The notes: generated from the letters alone by a model not told the origin. A stretch of DNA of 64,000 nt from an uncultured Bacteroidales bacterium (GCA_946187695.1 CAMHSB010000002.1:62001-126000); one strand, 5' to 3'; positions 25,160-35,505 are shown, numbered from the stretch's first letter. Program-made: numbers and translations.

Positions 25160-25186
25160 AGAGGGCCTTCGGGCTCTCTTTTTTTG
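25160..25186 (+). terminator. Rho-independent terminator after the small-gene block
   Basis: Stem agagggcc / gggctctct (8 bp, one G-U) with loop ttc and a T7 tail. Confidence 0.9.
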
Positions 25187-25205
25187 TATAAAAATATACA
25201 AACCC

Positions 25206-25236
25206 TTGCATATGTCAAAAAAAAATAGTAATTTCG
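25206..25236 (+). promoter_or_regulatory. Broken promoter copy
   Basis: TTG at 25206-25208, 20-nt spacer, then TAATTTCG at 25229-25236, where the intact copy at 17067-17074 has TAATTTTG. The homology to the 17-kb promoter stops at this point and resumes 148 bases later. Confidence 0.65.
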
Positions 25237-25382
25237 GCCCTCCCGTAACGGGCTCCCGCCGAATTTACGTTCGCACTTTCGTGCAAACTACAATCTTTTT
25301 AGCAAAGAAAAGCACACTTAAGCAAGCTTAGACTACTTTTTTTGCTAAAAATCTTGCAAATTTGAAAAATTTGTAGTAATTT
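25226..25382 (+). repeat. 148-bp interruption bounded by a 9-bp direct repeat
   Basis: tagtaattt occurs at 25226-25234 and 25374-25382. Between them lies a stretch with no homology to the paralogous leader at 17 kb, containing small hairpins (cccg-taa-cggg; gcac-tttc-gtgc) and a perfect 11-bp inverted repeat, TTTTTAGCAAA at 25296-25306 and TTTGCTAAAAA at 25341-25351. An insertion with target duplication, or a recombination scar, is possible. No coding capacity. Confidence 0.6.
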
Positions 25383-25384
25383 TG
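25354..25384 (+). promoter_or_regulatory. Promoter of the second T9SS cargo gene
   Basis: TTG at 25354-25356, 20-nt spacer, TAATTTTG at 25377-25384. The -7 part and everything downstream match the 17-kb cargo promoter, but the -33 part and spacer come from the inserted segment. Confidence 0.8.
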
Positions 25385-25420
25385 CACGCAAAATTGAAAA
25401 ATGCTAAAATCAAAACAATA

Positions 25421-26812
25421 ATGAAAAAGATTTTGGGGGTATTGTTGGTCGTGATGACCGGCGTGATGACCATAAAGGCTGAAATGTCTCCTATTTATTA
25501 CGAGGGTTTCAGTAACTGCTATGACGAAGAGGATGAGAATTACGGCTACACAGGCGGTAATGACAATCAGTGGGGTGGCGATATCGCGAAAGCGGTAGTG
25601 ATCTATCAGGATGCCCCGGAATGGACGTTCACCTACTGCAATGCCGGTTATCAGTGTCTGAAAGTAGGTACGTCAACCAAACAGGGTTTGGCGAAGACAC
25701 CTTTGATTGCGTGCGAAGGGGAAGCGGTGCTTACGTTCCGTGTAGCACCATGGGAAGGCGATTCGATCTTCTATGTTTCTATCCAAGGTGGGCTGACGAC
25801 CGATTCCTGTATGTTCAACCTCAAGCAGCATCAATGGAAGACAGTCACGATTCATATTACGGATATCACGAGCGGCATTCGCTTGACTTTCTCTTCGACT
25901 AACAAGCATCGTTTCTTCCTGGATGATGTATGTGTTCGTCCGGCCGATCCGACGGTGGGCGCGATACGTACGCCGGAAGGAAGCATGGTGGATTTTGGTT
26001 TGGTAGGTGCTAACTACGCGGCTATGCAGCGCACGCTTCATGTAGAAGGAGCGAACCTTACAGGAAATATCACAGCTTCTTTGGCAGAGGGCGAGCCGGC
26101 ACTCTTCCAACTCAGTACGGCTACACTGCCTGCAACGGGTGGCGAGTTAACGATCACTTGTTTGCCTGGCGCAGCATCCGGAGACATGCACGGCTGTTAC
26201 CTCTACCTGCGCGGACGAGACAGTAACACGAATCAACAGGTGGAGAAACGTGTGACGATCAAGGTGGAGGTTTTGTCCTTGAATCTGCAGGGAGCAGGCA
26301 CCCAACCGGATCCGTACACCTGTCAGGATGTGATCCTGCTGGCTGCGAACGAAGGAACCGTTTGGACGGAGACCTATTATTGGGTGACCGGCTATGTGAT
26401 CGGCGGTGTCAAACGCTATCAGGATATGTACGACGGCATCTCGATGACCGATACACTCTCGCTGGTCTTGGCGGCTACTCCCGGAGAGACGGACGCGACA
26501 AAGTATGTCACCGTGCAGATAAGCGGCAATGCGCGTGCGGCGCTCAATGTGAAAGATAATCCGGAGTTGGTCGGACAGCAGATTAAGGTACAGGGCTTGT
26601 TGCTCAATAACAATGCCAATCCGCTTTATTTGGGTAAGCCGGGCGTGCGTGACGTACGTACTGATGCGCAGTATGAGCGACCCGCTAAAGGAACGACGGC
26701 AGTTCCGTTTATCATGACGAATGCGCGTTCCCGCAAGGTTTTGCGCGACGGACAGATTTATATCCTGCGCGGCGAGAAAGTGTTTACGCTGCAGGGCGTT
26801 GAAGTGAAATAA
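25421..26812 (+). CDS. Secreted protein with OB-fold-like domain and T9SS sorting signal
   Basis: 463 aa. The signal peptide MKKILGVLLVVMTGVMTIKA is nearly the same as that of the 17-kb cargo protein. The first part (about residues 25-170) is a beta-sandwich of the anchor-J kind. The middle has an IG-like region (TLPATGGELTITCLPG), and about residues 290-430 (TETYYWVTGYVIGGV, ATKYVTVQISG) resemble the OB-fold modules of DUF5689/DUF6359 secreted proteins. The tail VLRDGQIYILRGEKVFTLQG is a T9SS type A signal. Likely surface-attached; substrate unknown. Only 12 bases separate it from the phosphoesterase gene. Confidence 0.87.
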   Translation: MKKILGVLLVVMTGVMTIKAEMSPIYYEGFSNCYDEEDENYGYTGGNDNQWGGDIAKAVVIYQDAPEWTFTYCNAGYQCLKVGTSTKQGLAKTPLIACEGEAVLTFRVAPWEGDSIFYVSIQGGLTTDSCMFNLKQHQWKTVTIHITDITSGIRLTFSSTNKHRFFLDDVCVRPADPTVGAIRTPEGSMVDFGLVGANYAAMQRTLHVEGANLTGNITASLAEGEPALFQLSTATLPATGGELTITCLPGAASGDMHGCYLYLRGRDSNTNQQVEKRVTIKVEVLSLNLQGAGTQPDPYTCQDVILLAANEGTVWTETYYWVTGYVIGGVKRYQDMYDGISMTDTLSLVLAATPGETDATKYVTVQISGNARAALNVKDNPELVGQQIKVQGLLLNNNANPLYLGKPGVRDVRTDAQYERPAKGTTAVPFIMTNARSRKVLRDGQIYILRGEKVFTLQGVEVK

Positions 26813-26824
26813 TAAATTTTGAAG

Positions 26825-28399
26825 ATGAAACAAAGAATAATCAGTATTGTGTGTGGCCTGGGGCTGAGTGTGTTGGCGATGCAGGCGGAGCGGGTGATGG
26901 TGATTTCGGACCCGCATGTGATTGCGCAGAGTTTGTTGCAGCCCGGTACGGCGGCGGATGAGATGTTAGCGTCGGGGCGTAAGATGTTGGATCTGAGTGA
27001 GCCGGCATGGAAGGCGCTGATGGATACAGCTCTGCTGTACCAACCGGATCTGTTGTTGATCCCCGGTGATTTGACCAAAGACGGTGAGGCAATCAGCCAC
27101 GACACCGTGGTAGCGAGTCTGGCGCGTCTGCAGGCAGCGGGTATTCCGACATTAGTCATCCCCGGAAACCACGATATCAGTAACCCCGCGGCGTACGCGT
27201 ATAACGGGGATCAGAAGATCGCCGTGCCGACGATCACGGACGCGCAGTTCGATCAGTTATATGCCCCGTATATGGGTGCGATGCGTGAGCCGAACTCGCA
27301 TTGTTATGTGGCCGAGCCGCTGGACGGCGTGACGGTGTTGGCGATCGACGGTACGCACGGCGATGCCGGAACGGGTTCGTTGAGTGATGCTACGCTGAAC
27401 TGGCTGCTGTCACAGGCAGATGCGGCGCAGGCCAAGGGTAATCTCATCATCGCCATGTGTCACTGGCAGATCCTGGAGCATGTGGATAACATGGCAGAGC
27501 TGATGTCCTCCAGTCTGTTGGACACCGCTTCGTACGTAGCGCAGCAGTTAGCCGCGCACCAAGTGCGTTTTATCCTCACCGGGCATTTCCACGTCAACGG
27601 TGCGACCACGAAATACTTCGGCAACGACAGCATCGTGGAGGTAACAACCGGTGCGCCGGTGGCTTATCCCTGTCCGTACCGTTGGCTCGATATCAGCGCC
27701 GACCGCAGTACGGTGACGGTAGGTACGGAGGAGATCCGTTCGCTGGATACGATTGCCGATTTGCAAAGTTACAGCCGTACATGGCAGGAAGCGCATACTT
27801 GGACCATGCTGCCGCAGATGAGTAGGAAAGCCTGGACGAAAGTGGATAAGTATGTGAATGTAATGAAGAACAGTACGAGTTTAGCCACGCGTATAAAAGG
27901 CAATACAATAGCCGCTTTGTTGCCCACGGATGACGCGGCGCGTTATGATTATTTTGAGCGCAATATGGGTCAGGCAGTAGTGAATCTTTTCATGCTCCAT
28001 TCGGACGCCAACGAGCCCGACCGGCCTGAGAAAGATGACGTAAAAGACGCCATGTACGACGGGCTGTCCAACATGATTGTGGACGTTATAGGTGTAGAGT
28101 CCCAAGGCATGCGTGAGTTAGTCGCATTAATGTCGGGAGCGGCAGTAGATATGATGACGGTACCGGTTGAATCGATGTGCGAAGATCTGACGGAATACAC
28201 CTCGAACACGCCTAACCGTACGGACGATCTGTCGCTGGTACTGACCTTACAAGCGCCGCGTCAACAGGGCACGGGTATCGAGCGCCCCGTTGAGGAATGG
28301 CTGAACCCGCAATGGTACGATATCATGGGACGCCAAGTGCGCGAGCCGGTGCCCGGACAGGTAGTCATTCGAAAGAATCACAAACAAGTAAATCAATAA
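26825..28399 (+). CDS. Secreted calcineurin-like metallophosphoesterase
   Basis: 524 aa. A signal peptide ([21 protein letters not shown]) is followed by the metal-binding motifs in order: VISDPHV (D-x-H), [10 protein letters not shown] (GDx), IPGNHDIS (GNH[DE]), AMCHWQI and LTGHFHVNG (GHxH). It should hydrolyse phosphoesters outside the inner membrane. The C-terminal 25 residues ([12 protein letters not shown]) look like a T9SS-type tail of another sort than the cargo proteins. The ATG at 26825 is preferred over a TTG two codons earlier. Likely co-transcribed with the preceding cargo gene. Confidence 0.9.
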   Translation: MKQRIISIVCGLGLSVLAMQAERVMVISDPHVIAQSLLQPGTAADEMLASGRKMLDLSEPAWKALMDTALLYQPDLLLIPGDLTKDGEAISHDTVVASLARLQAAGIPTLVIPGNHDISNPAAYAYNGDQKIAVPTITDAQFDQLYAPYMGAMREPNSHCYVAEPLDGVTVLAIDGTHGDAGTGSLSDATLNWLLSQADAAQAKGNLIIAMCHWQILEHVDNMAELMSSSLLDTASYVAQQLAAHQVRFILTGHFHVNGATTKYFGNDSIVEVTTGAPVAYPCPYRWLDISADRSTVTVGTEEIRSLDTIADLQSYSRTWQEAHTWTMLPQMSRKAWTKVDKYVNVMKNSTSLATRIKGNTIAALLPTDDAARYDYFERNMGQAVVNLFMLHSDANEPDRPEKDDVKDAMYDGLSNMIVDVIGVESQGMRELVALMSGAAVDMMTVPVESMCEDLTEYTSNTPNRTDDLSLVLTLQAPRQQGTGIERPVEEWLNPQWYDIMGRQVREPVPGQVVIRKNHKQVNQ

Positions 28400-28409
28400 C
28401 AATACAGAT

Positions 28410-30083
28410 ATGGAATTTAAGTATGCACCGATGTTCCAACTCGGCAAGGACGAGACGGAATATTATCTGCTGACCAAAGACTATGTGTCGGTTAGCGAGT
28501 TTGAAGGACACGAAATCTTGAAGGTGGCTCCTGAGGCATTGACGCTGATGGCGCAACAGGCTTTCCATGACGTGAGTTTTATGCTGCGCCGTTCGCATAA
28601 CGAGCAGGTAGCGAAGATCTTACGCGACCCGGAGGCAAGTGCGAATGATAAGTATGTAGCGCTGACTTTCCTGCGCAATGCGGAAGTGGCTTGCAAAGGT
28701 CAACTGCCGCTCTGTCAGGATACCGGTACCGCCATCATCCACGGCGAGAAAGGCCAACAAGTCTGGACCGGGGCGGGTGCTCCCGCCGGAGCGCAAGGCC
28801 ATGCGGTTAGCGATGAGGAAGCATTGAGCAAGGGTGTATTCAATACCTATACGGAGTGCAACCTGCGTTATAGCCAGAACGCACCGCTCAATATGTACGA
28901 CGAGGTGAACACGAAGTGTAACCTGCCGGCACAGATTGACTTGGAGGCAACCGAAGGTGCGGAGTATCGTTTCCTGTGCGTCACCAAAGGTGGCGGTAGT
29001 GCGAACAAGACCTACCTGTATCAAGAGACCAAAGCACGTATCCAGAACCCGGGTACGCTGATTCCGTTCCTTGTAGAGAAAATGAAGAGCCTCGGTACGG
29101 CTGCATGCCCGCCGTATCATATCGCGATCGTGATCGGTGGTACGAGTGCAGAAAAGAACCTGCTGACGGTCAAACTGGCGAGCACGCATTACTATGACAG
29201 TCTGCCCACTTCGGGCGACGAGACCGGTCGTGCGTTCCGCGATATCGAACTGGAGAAACAACTGCTGCAAGAGGCCTATAAGATCGGTCTGGGTGCACAG
29301 TTCGGCGGTAAATACATGGCGCATGACGTACGTGTGGTTCGTCTGCCTCGTCACGGTGCAAGCTGCCCGATCGGTCTGGGCGTGAGCTGCTCTGCCGACC
29401 GTAACATCAAATGTAAGATCAACAAAGACGGTATCTGGATTGAGAAACTTGATAACAATCCTGCAAGTCTGATTCCGGAAGAGTTGCGTCAGGCCGGCGA
29501 AGGCGATGCGGTACGTATCGACCTCAACCAACCGATGGCAGATGTATGTAAGATCCTGACGAAGTATCCGATCGGTACGCGTCTGAGTCTCAACGGCACG
29601 ATTATTGTAGGTCGTGATATTGCGCATGCGAAGATTAAAGCGCGTCTGGATGCAGGGGAACCGATGCCGGAATACCTCAAGAACCATCCGATCTACTATG
29701 CAGGTCCGGCAAAGACCCCGGCAGGCATGGCGTGCGGTTCGATGGGTCCGACCACAGCCGGTCGTATGGATCCGTACGTAGATGAGTTCCAGGATCACGG
29801 CGGTAGCCTCATCATGCTCGCCAAGGGTAACCGTTCGATCGATGTGACCAACGCCTGTCAGAAACATGGTGGCTTCTACCTCGGTTCGATCGGTGGTCCG
29901 GCAGCTATCCTGGCGCAGAACAATATCAAGTCCATCGAGTGCGTCGAGTACCCCGAACTGGGCATGGAAGCAATCTGGAAGATTGAAGTAGAGAACTTCC
30001 CGGCCTTCATCCTCGTGGACGACAAAGGAAATGATTTCTTTAAACAACTCAAACCCTGCGAGGGTTGCACCATTTTGAATTAA
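28410..30083 (+). CDS. fumB: Class I fumarate hydratase (iron-sulfur)
   Basis: 557 aa TCA-cycle enzyme interconverting fumarate and malate with an oxygen-labile [4Fe-4S] cluster. Recognised from [37 protein letters not shown], the [19 protein letters not shown] stretch, and the beta-domain motif [20 protein letters not shown]; conserved Cys residues for the cluster are visible in those stretches. Length matches the class. In anaerobic Bacteroidota it serves the reductive branch to succinate. Whether it should be named fumA or fumB cannot be told from sequence alone. Confidence 0.95.
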   Translation: MEFKYAPMFQLGKDETEYYLLTKDYVSVSEFEGHEILKVAPEALTLMAQQAFHDVSFMLRRSHNEQVAKILRDPEASANDKYVALTFLRNAEVACKGQLPLCQDTGTAIIHGEKGQQVWTGAGAPAGAQGHAVSDEEALSKGVFNTYTECNLRYSQNAPLNMYDEVNTKCNLPAQIDLEATEGAEYRFLCVTKGGGSANKTYLYQETKARIQNPGTLIPFLVEKMKSLGTAACPPYHIAIVIGGTSAEKNLLTVKLASTHYYDSLPTSGDETGRAFRDIELEKQLLQEAYKIGLGAQFGGKYMAHDVRVVRLPRHGASCPIGLGVSCSADRNIKCKINKDGIWIEKLDNNPASLIPEELRQAGEGDAVRIDLNQPMADVCKILTKYPIGTRLSLNGTIIVGRDIAHAKIKARLDAGEPMPEYLKNHPIYYAGPAKTPAGMACGSMGPTTAGRMDPYVDEFQDHGGSLIMLAKGNRSIDVTNACQKHGGFYLGSIGGPAAILAQNNIKSIECVEYPELGMEAIWKIEVENFPAFILVDDKGNDFFKQLKPCEGCTILN

Positions 30084-30109
30084 AAATTAAAAATTAAGAA
30101 TTAAAAATT
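30082..30109 (+). repeat. Heptamer array between fumarase and LytM-like gene
   Basis: Four 7-mers: aaaaatt, aaaaatt, aagaatt, aaaaatt, preceded by ttgaatt that includes the fumarase stop. The TTG start of the next gene lies at the edge of the array (30108-30110). Confidence 0.88.
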
Positions 30110-30917
30110 GGCAACAAAGCGAAGAAAATATCGTCTGGCGATGCTGGATGACCTGACGCTTCGCGAGGTGTTTCACTTCCGCGTGAGTCTGTTAGGCGTC
30201 ATCAGCATCATCACGATCACGCTCCTTGCGCTGATTGTGCTCTTGTCGGTACTCATCGTTTATACGCCTCTCCGTAATATCCTGCCGGGTTACAGCGCCA
30301 GCCTGCGTCAGCAGCTTATTCAGGAGTCGGCGCGGGTGGATAGTCTGCAGTCGAGTCTGAGTGTCCAGCGTCAGTACCTGGACGTGATCAAACTGGTGAC
30401 GGCAGGTGACATCGCGACGGACAGCGTGCAGAGCCTCGATAGCCTGCAACGCGTGGAAAAGGAGCAGTTAGTGGCGCAGACGAACGAAGTGACCGAGACT
30501 TTCAAGGCGCAATACGAGCAGAAAGAGCACGACCGTCTGATGCTATACGACAACACGATCCCGACCAACGTGCGGCAGTTATACCGACCGGTGCGCGGCG
30601 TCGTGGTGCAACCGGCGCGTCCGGATCTGCATGTCTACGGCGTGCTGGTGAGAACGGCGAAATCGGAGAACATTATGGCGACCACCCGCGGTACATTAGT
30701 GAACGTGGAACGCATGGCGGATAACAGTTTCACGATGGTGCTGCAGAACGGTACGTTCCTGACGATCTATCGTCATGTGAGTCGGACACTCAAGGCACAA
30801 GGTGCGGCCGTCGAACAGGGCGAGTCGCTCGGTATCATGGACGCCGAACAGGATGTACAGATCGAGTTGTGGGACGCCGGGCAGTTTATTAACCCCGAAG
30901 AGGTGATTGTATGGTAA
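30108..30917 (+). CDS. LytM/M23-like envelope protein, metal ligands missing
   Basis: 269 aa. One transmembrane helix (about residues 27-52) after a basic N-terminus, a coiled-coil-like periplasmic stalk (about 65-150) and a C-terminal M23/LytM beta-fold (VRGVVVQPARPDLHVYGVLV; TFLTIYRHVSRTLKAQGAAV). The zinc ligands of active M23 enzymes (H-x3-D and HxH) are not found; QIELWDAG occupies the place of the usual LHFE-W. It is thus probably an activator or scaffold for a hydrolase, like EnvC/NlpD. Start is TTG at 30108 or ATG at 30141. It overlaps dxr by 7 bases. Confidence 0.85.
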   Translation: MATKRRKYRLAMLDDLTLREVFHFRVSLLGVISIITITLLALIVLLSVLIVYTPLRNILPGYSASLRQQLIQESARVDSLQSSLSVQRQYLDVIKLVTAGDIATDSVQSLDSLQRVEKEQLVAQTNEVTETFKAQYEQKEHDRLMLYDNTIPTNVRQLYRPVRGVVVQPARPDLHVYGVLVRTAKSENIMATTRGTLVNVERMADNSFTMVLQNGTFLTIYRHVSRTLKAQGAAVEQGESLGIMDAEQDVQIELWDAGQFINPEEVIVW

Positions 30918-32071
30918 AGAATCTCTGTATATTAGGTTCAACCGGTTCTATCGGTACGCAGACCCTGGATATCGTTCGGGCTTACCCGGACCGGTATAGC
31001 GTGTATGCCATCTGTGCGCACCGGAGTATCGACAAGCTCATTGCGCAGGCACGGGAGTTCCATCCCGAAGTTGTGTGTATCGCGGACGAATCGCTTTACG
31101 AACCACTCAAAGCAGCGCTTGCCGATATGCCCGTCAAAGTGTGGGGTGGTGCAGACGCGATTGCCGAGGTGGTGACCATGCCGAGTATTGATATCGTGGT
31201 GGCGGCGATGGTCGGTTACGCCGGGCTGCGGCCTACGATAGAGGCTATCAAAGCCGGAAAGACGATTGCGCTCGCGAACAAAGAGACGCTGGTGGTAGCC
31301 GGTGAGATCATCTGCGATCTGGCGGTCAAGCACCATACCCCGATCCTGCCGGTCGATAGCGAGCACAGTGCAATCTTCCAGTCCCTCGTGGGCGAAGACC
31401 GCAGCGAGATAGAGAAAATCCTCCTTACCGCCAGCGGCGGTCCGTTCCGTACCTTCAGCCTGGAGCAGATGCGCACCGTCACAGCAGCCGATGCCCTCAA
31501 ACATCCGAACTGGGACATGGGGGCAAAGATTACCATTGACTCTGCCTCGATGATGAACAAAGGTTTTGAGGTGATCGAAGCCAAATGGCTCTTCGGCGTA
31601 CCGGTGGAGAAGATCCAAGTGCTCGTCCATCCGCAGTCGATCGTGCACTCGGCGGTGCAGTTCACCGACGGCGCGATCAAAGCCCAACTGGGTGCACCGG
31701 ACATGCGCCTGCCGATCCAATATGCGCTCTCTTTCCCCGAACGGCTGAAGAGTGATTTTCCTCGTGCGGACCTCTTTGCCCTCAAGGATCTGACCTTCGA
31801 AGAGCCGGACCTCCATCGTTTCCCGAATCTCGGTCTGGCCTATGAGGCCATGCGCAAGGGAGGAAACATCCCCTGCACGCTCAATGCCGCCAATGAGGTG
31901 GTTAACGAAGCCTTCCGGCAAGGACGCTGCGGCTTCCTGCAGATGTCCGACATCATTGCCTACACCATGGAGCAAGTACACACGCATCATTTTATACAAA
32001 CACCTTCGTACGAGAATTATGTCGAGACGGACCAACTGGCTCGTACGATAGCTCAAACACAATTACAATAA
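30911..32071 (+). CDS. dxr: 1-deoxy-D-xylulose 5-phosphate reductoisomerase
   Basis: 386 aa NADPH-dependent enzyme of the MEP isoprenoid pathway. N-terminal Rossmann motif LGSTGSIGTQTLDIV, ALANKETLVVAGE, the catalytic loop PVDSEHSAIFQSL, TASGGPFRTF and ASMMNKGFEVIEAKWLF are all intact. Length is typical. The gene shares its last base with the start of rseP. Confidence 0.97.
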   Translation: MVKNLCILGSTGSIGTQTLDIVRAYPDRYSVYAICAHRSIDKLIAQAREFHPEVVCIADESLYEPLKAALADMPVKVWGGADAIAEVVTMPSIDIVVAAMVGYAGLRPTIEAIKAGKTIALANKETLVVAGEIICDLAVKHHTPILPVDSEHSAIFQSLVGEDRSEIEKILLTASGGPFRTFSLEQMRTVTAADALKHPNWDMGAKITIDSASMMNKGFEVIEAKWLFGVPVEKIQVLVHPQSIVHSAVQFTDGAIKAQLGAPDMRLPIQYALSFPERLKSDFPRADLFALKDLTFEEPDLHRFPNLGLAYEAMRKGGNIPCTLNAANEVVNEAFRQGRCGFLQMSDIIAYTMEQVHTHHFIQTPSYENYVETDQLARTIAQTQLQ

Positions 32072-33531
32072 TGGATTTTTTGACATCTCCTACTTTTTGG
32101 ATTAAAACGCTGCAATTACTCGGTAGTTTAGTCTTCCTGATTTTTATTCACGAATTGGGACACTGCCTGATAGCCAAACTCTTCCACGTCCGCGTGGAGA
32201 AGTTCTACTTGTTCTTCAATCCCCGCTTCTCGCTCTTCCGCATGAAGAAGTTCGACGGCAAGTGGCATTTCGCGTTCCTTGCCAAGAACACCGAAGAGGG
32301 CGATGAATGGTCGCAACACCCGGAGAACACGGAGTGGGGACTCGGTTGGCTGCCGCTGGGTGGTTATTGCGCCATCGCCGGCATGGTCGATGAGACGCAC
32401 TCGACCGAAGACTTGGCTGCCGAACCGCAGGAGTGGGAGTTTCGTTCCAAGCCCGCATGGCAACGACTGCTCATCATCATGGGCGGTATATTGGTCAATT
32501 TCATCGGCGCGCTGGTCATCTTCACGATGATCTTCTGGCATTGGGGACAGGACACGCTCCCGCTGCGCAACGTGAATACCGGACTCTATTACTCCGAGAT
32601 CATGCTCGACGAGGGTTTTGCACAACAGGACCGCATCCTCTCGATAGACGGTGAGGAACCCGAGACCCTGAGCGATGTCATACAAGCTATCATCATCGAT
32701 AAGAAACGGAACGTCACCGTGCTGCGTGGCTCGGATACGATCCAACTGACGATGTCAGAGGACCTGGACAAACGCTATCTGGCTGCCAATAACGCGTTCG
32801 ACAAAGCAGAGCGCGAGAAAGCACGGAACGATAAGAACTACTACAAACGGCATTTCGTCCTGCTGTCGGAGTGGATCCCGTGTGTGGTGGATTCGGTGTT
32901 CCCCGATAACGCGGCTTACTATGCCGGCATCCGGAAAGGCGACAGCATCGTGGCGGTGGCCGGCGTACCGACGCCGTGCAATGACTTGATGCAGGCGGAG
33001 TTACAACGGCATCCCTGCGACTCGGTGACCGTCGATTACTACCGCGACGGCGCTTTACAGCAAGCGCGTATGTTCATCGGTGACCAAGGCAAGATGGGCG
33101 TGATAGTCAAACGGGATATCTTCGAGTTCGAGCACCAGGATTATTCGTTCTGGCAGGCTATTCCTGCGGGAATAAAGTACGGTTGGGACGTGTTGGCGAA
33201 CTACGTGAAACAGATGCGTCTGGTATTCTCCAAAGAGGGTGCACAGGCGGTCGGTGGCTTCGGTGCGATCGGATCGATGTTCCCTGCATTCTGGAGCTGG
33301 TACACGTTCTGGCACATGACCGCCTTCCTCAGTATCATTCTGGCGTTCATGAACTTCCTGCCTATCCCGGCTTTGGACGGCGGATACATCCTCTTCCTGC
33401 TGGTGGAGATCATCACGCGCCGCAAGCCGAGCGATACTTTCCTCGAAAAAGCGAATGAGGTGGGCTTTTGGATTCTCATCGCCCTGTTGATACTGGCTAA
33501 CGGAAACGATATTTTGAAACTGTTCTTCTAA
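32071..33531 (+). CDS. rseP: RseP-like site-2 metalloprotease (M50)
   Basis: 486 aa inner-membrane protease that cuts transmembrane anti-sigma factors or signal peptide remnants. The zinc motif FIHELGHCL lies in the first helix (about residues 24-32), a PDZ domain is visible around 270-330 ([20 protein letters not shown]), and the C-terminal [15 protein letters not shown] holds the third zinc ligand. A long insert in the first half (residues about 60-120) is typical of Bacteroidota. The dxr-rseP order is widespread. The stop overlaps the next start. Confidence 0.95.
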   Translation: MDFLTSPTFWIKTLQLLGSLVFLIFIHELGHCLIAKLFHVRVEKFYLFFNPRFSLFRMKKFDGKWHFAFLAKNTEEGDEWSQHPENTEWGLGWLPLGGYCAIAGMVDETHSTEDLAAEPQEWEFRSKPAWQRLLIIMGGILVNFIGALVIFTMIFWHWGQDTLPLRNVNTGLYYSEIMLDEGFAQQDRILSIDGEEPETLSDVIQAIIIDKKRNVTVLRGSDTIQLTMSEDLDKRYLAANNAFDKAEREKARNDKNYYKRHFVLLSEWIPCVVDSVFPDNAAYYAGIRKGDSIVAVAGVPTPCNDLMQAELQRHPCDSVTVDYYRDGALQQARMFIGDQGKMGVIVKRDIFEFEHQDYSFWQAIPAGIKYGWDVLANYVKQMRLVFSKEGAQAVGGFGAIGSMFPAFWSWYTFWHMTAFLSIILAFMNFLPIPALDGGYILFLLVEIITRRKPSDTFLEKANEVGFWILIALLILANGNDILKLFF

Positions 33532-34049
33532 TGGAAAAAGATTATTTTGTTCACGAGTCATCCTATGTGGATGAAGGATGCACGATAGGAAAAGGCACCA
33601 AGATATGGCATTTCAGTCATGTCATGTCCGGTTGCACGATCGGCGAGAATTGTAATATCGGCCAGAATGTGGTCATCTCCCCGGACGTGGTCCTGGGACG
33701 CAACTGCAAGATCCAGAACAACGTCTCCGTCTATACCGGCGTGCGTTGCGAGGACGATGTGTTCTTGGGCCCGAGTATGGTCTTTACCAACGTCATCAAT
33801 CCCCGCGCAGCGGTAAGCCGCAAAGATGAATACAAACCGACGATCATCCATCATGGTGCGTCGGTGGGAGCCAATGCCACCATCGTTTGCGGACATGAGT
33901 TAGGCGAGTACTGCCTGATCGGTGCGGGCTCGGTGGTCACCAAGGATGTACCGGCGTACGCGCTGATGGTTGGCAACCCTGCCCGCCAGATCGGATGGGT
34001 CAACGCCCACGGAGATAAATGTGCCAGTTTAGAGGAGGCAAAATTATGA
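33531..34049 (+). CDS. Hexapeptide-repeat N-acetyltransferase (WlbB/WbpD-like)
   Basis: 172 aa. Left-handed beta-helix with repeated [IV]-G-x4 units ([31 protein letters not shown]). The segment [20 protein letters not shown] with its catalytic-type His matches WlbB/WbpD, which acetylate UDP-3-amino sugars for LPS or O-antigen. No other sugar-nucleotide genes are adjacent, so the substrate is inferred. Overlaps the DUF4293 gene by four bases. Confidence 0.88.
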   Translation: MEKDYFVHESSYVDEGCTIGKGTKIWHFSHVMSGCTIGENCNIGQNVVISPDVVLGRNCKIQNNVSVYTGVRCEDDVFLGPSMVFTNVINPRAAVSRKDEYKPTIIHHGASVGANATIVCGHELGEYCLIGAGSVVTKDVPAYALMVGNPARQIGWVNAHGDKCASLEEAKL

Positions 34050-34495
34050 TACAGCGAATACAAACACTTTATTTATTGGCCGTCGTAGCCTTGGGTATAG
34101 CCCTAATCTGGCAACCGGTCGTGCAATTCGTTACCCCCGAGGGAACGGATCTGCAAGTATGGGAACTCAGTGCCTTAGGCGGTGCACCGCTGCAAGGCTT
34201 ATGGGGATTATTAGTGACCACCGCCCTGATTCCGCTCTTGGCTTTGGTGGATATCTTCCTGTATAAGAAACGGCTGCTGCAGGCTCGGTTGAATATTTTC
34301 CTTGCCATGCTTTGCCTTGGCTATTACGGCGTGCTGGCGATCTATATCTGGCAGGCCAAACTGGCGCTGGGCGTGGAGTGGCATATCCTACCTTGGGCTT
34401 CGTTCCCGCTCGTTTGTTTTGTATTAACCCTCATGGCGACGCGCCGTATCCTCAAAGATGAGGCACTCGTGCGTGCAGCCGATAGAATCCGATAA
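34046..34495 (+). CDS. DUF4293 membrane protein
   Basis: 149 aa with four predicted helices (about residues 7-22, 48-67, 79-97, 109-128). The opening [20 protein letters not shown] is the DUF4293 signature. Function unknown; the family is restricted to Bacteroidota. The ATG at 34046 overlaps the preceding stop in ATGA and gives the family-typical start. Followed after two bases by the MscS gene. Confidence 0.87.
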   Translation: MIQRIQTLYLLAVVALGIALIWQPVVQFVTPEGTDLQVWELSALGGAPLQGLWGLLVTTALIPLLALVDIFLYKKRLLQARLNIFLAMLCLGYYGVLAIYIWQAKLALGVEWHILPWASFPLVCFVLTLMATRRILKDEALVRAADRIR

Positions 34496-34497
34496 GT

Positions 34498-35505
34498 ATG
34501 AACCTACTATCTATCTTTTTACAAGTGGTGGCACCCACGGCGGAAGAGATCCAACAGAAACGTGACTCGCTCCATCAAGGGGTACAACAGATGGTTGCAT
34601 TAGCCAAAGAGGACCCGGCCAATTTTTGGCAAGTGGTGGGCGACAGGATGATTCAGTTCGGTGTAAAGGTGCTGGCAGCTTTGCTCATCTTTATCATCGG
34701 TATCTTCCTTATCCGCTGGGTGAAGAGTATCCTCAAACGGGTGTTTGACCGCCGGAATACCGAACCGACTATCGCATCGTTCGTTACCTCGTTCGTCTCC
34801 ATTACGCTGACGGTGTTGCTGGTGGTTATTTCTGTGAGTACCTTAGGCGTGAACACGACCTCGCTTGCCGCGCTCTTAGCTGCCGGTGGAATGGCTATTG
34901 GTATGGCACTCTCCGGTACGGTGCAGAATTTCGCCGGTGGTCTGATGCTGCTGGCCTTTAAGCCTTTCAAAGCCGGTGACCTGATCGAAGCCCAGGGCGT
35001 GTTAGGCAAGGTGATCGAGGTGAATATAACGGCTACTAAAGTCCTGACACCGGATAACCGGGTAGTGATCCTTCCTAACGGTGCGCTCTCCAACGGCGTG
35101 ATCAATAACTATAACGGTCGTCCGTTGCGGCGTGTCGAATGGAACGTGAGCGTGTCGTACGGTGTCGATGCGGCGGCTTGCAAAGAGGCTATATTAGCTA
35201 TTCTGAACAGCGACAAACGCGTGCTGAAGGCCAAAACGGATATGAAGAAACTCTATAAGGAGCTCAAGATTACTACCTACCAACTCTCGACCGTCAACTA
35301 CCGTATGGACGCGATCCCGGCACCGTTCGTGGCACTGAAGTCGCTCAATGCGAACGATATCACATTCGTTGTGCGAGTGTGGGTACGGGCAGATGATTAC
35401 TGGGATGTCTTCTTTGATCTGCAGGAACGGTTCTATACCGAACTGCCGCAACAAGGCTTCACGTTCGCTTATCCGCATGTCGATGTCACGATGTTGAACA
35501 AATAA
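34498..35505 (+). CDS. MscS-family mechanosensitive channel
   Basis: 335 aa. An N-terminal amphipathic region, three helices (about residues 51-75, 95-118, 122-150) and the pore-lining sequence LAAGGMAIGMALSGTVQNFA, then the beta domain (VLTPDNRVVILPNGALSNGV) and cytoplasmic vestibule. Acts as a low-threshold pressure valve during osmotic down-shock. Shares its last base with the rlmN start. Confidence 0.93.
   Translation: MNLLSIFLQVVAPTAEEIQQKRDSLHQGVQQMVALAKEDPANFWQVVGDRMIQFGVKVLAALLIFIIGIFLIRWVKSILKRVFDRRNTEPTIASFVTSFVSITLTVLLVVISVSTLGVNTTSLAALLAAGGMAIGMALSGTVQNFAGGLMLLAFKPFKAGDLIEAQGVLGKVIEVNITATKVLTPDNRVVILPNGALSNGVINNYNGRPLRRVEWNVSVSYGVDAAACKEAILAILNSDKRVLKAKTDMKKLYKELKITTYQLSTVNYRMDAIPAPFVALKSLNANDITFVVRVWVRADDYWDVFFDLQERFYTELPQQGFTFAYPHVDVTMLNK

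Noticed and set aside
16647..25186. Integrative element inserted at tRNA-Lys
   Set aside because: No integrase and no partial copy of the tRNA 3' end was noticed downstream; the PspC gene and its terminator follow the tRNA normally.
25296..25351. Invertible promoter flanked by 11-bp inverted repeats
   Set aside because: The 34 bases between the repeats contain no -7 element in either orientation and no invertase gene is near; a hairpin is the simpler reading.
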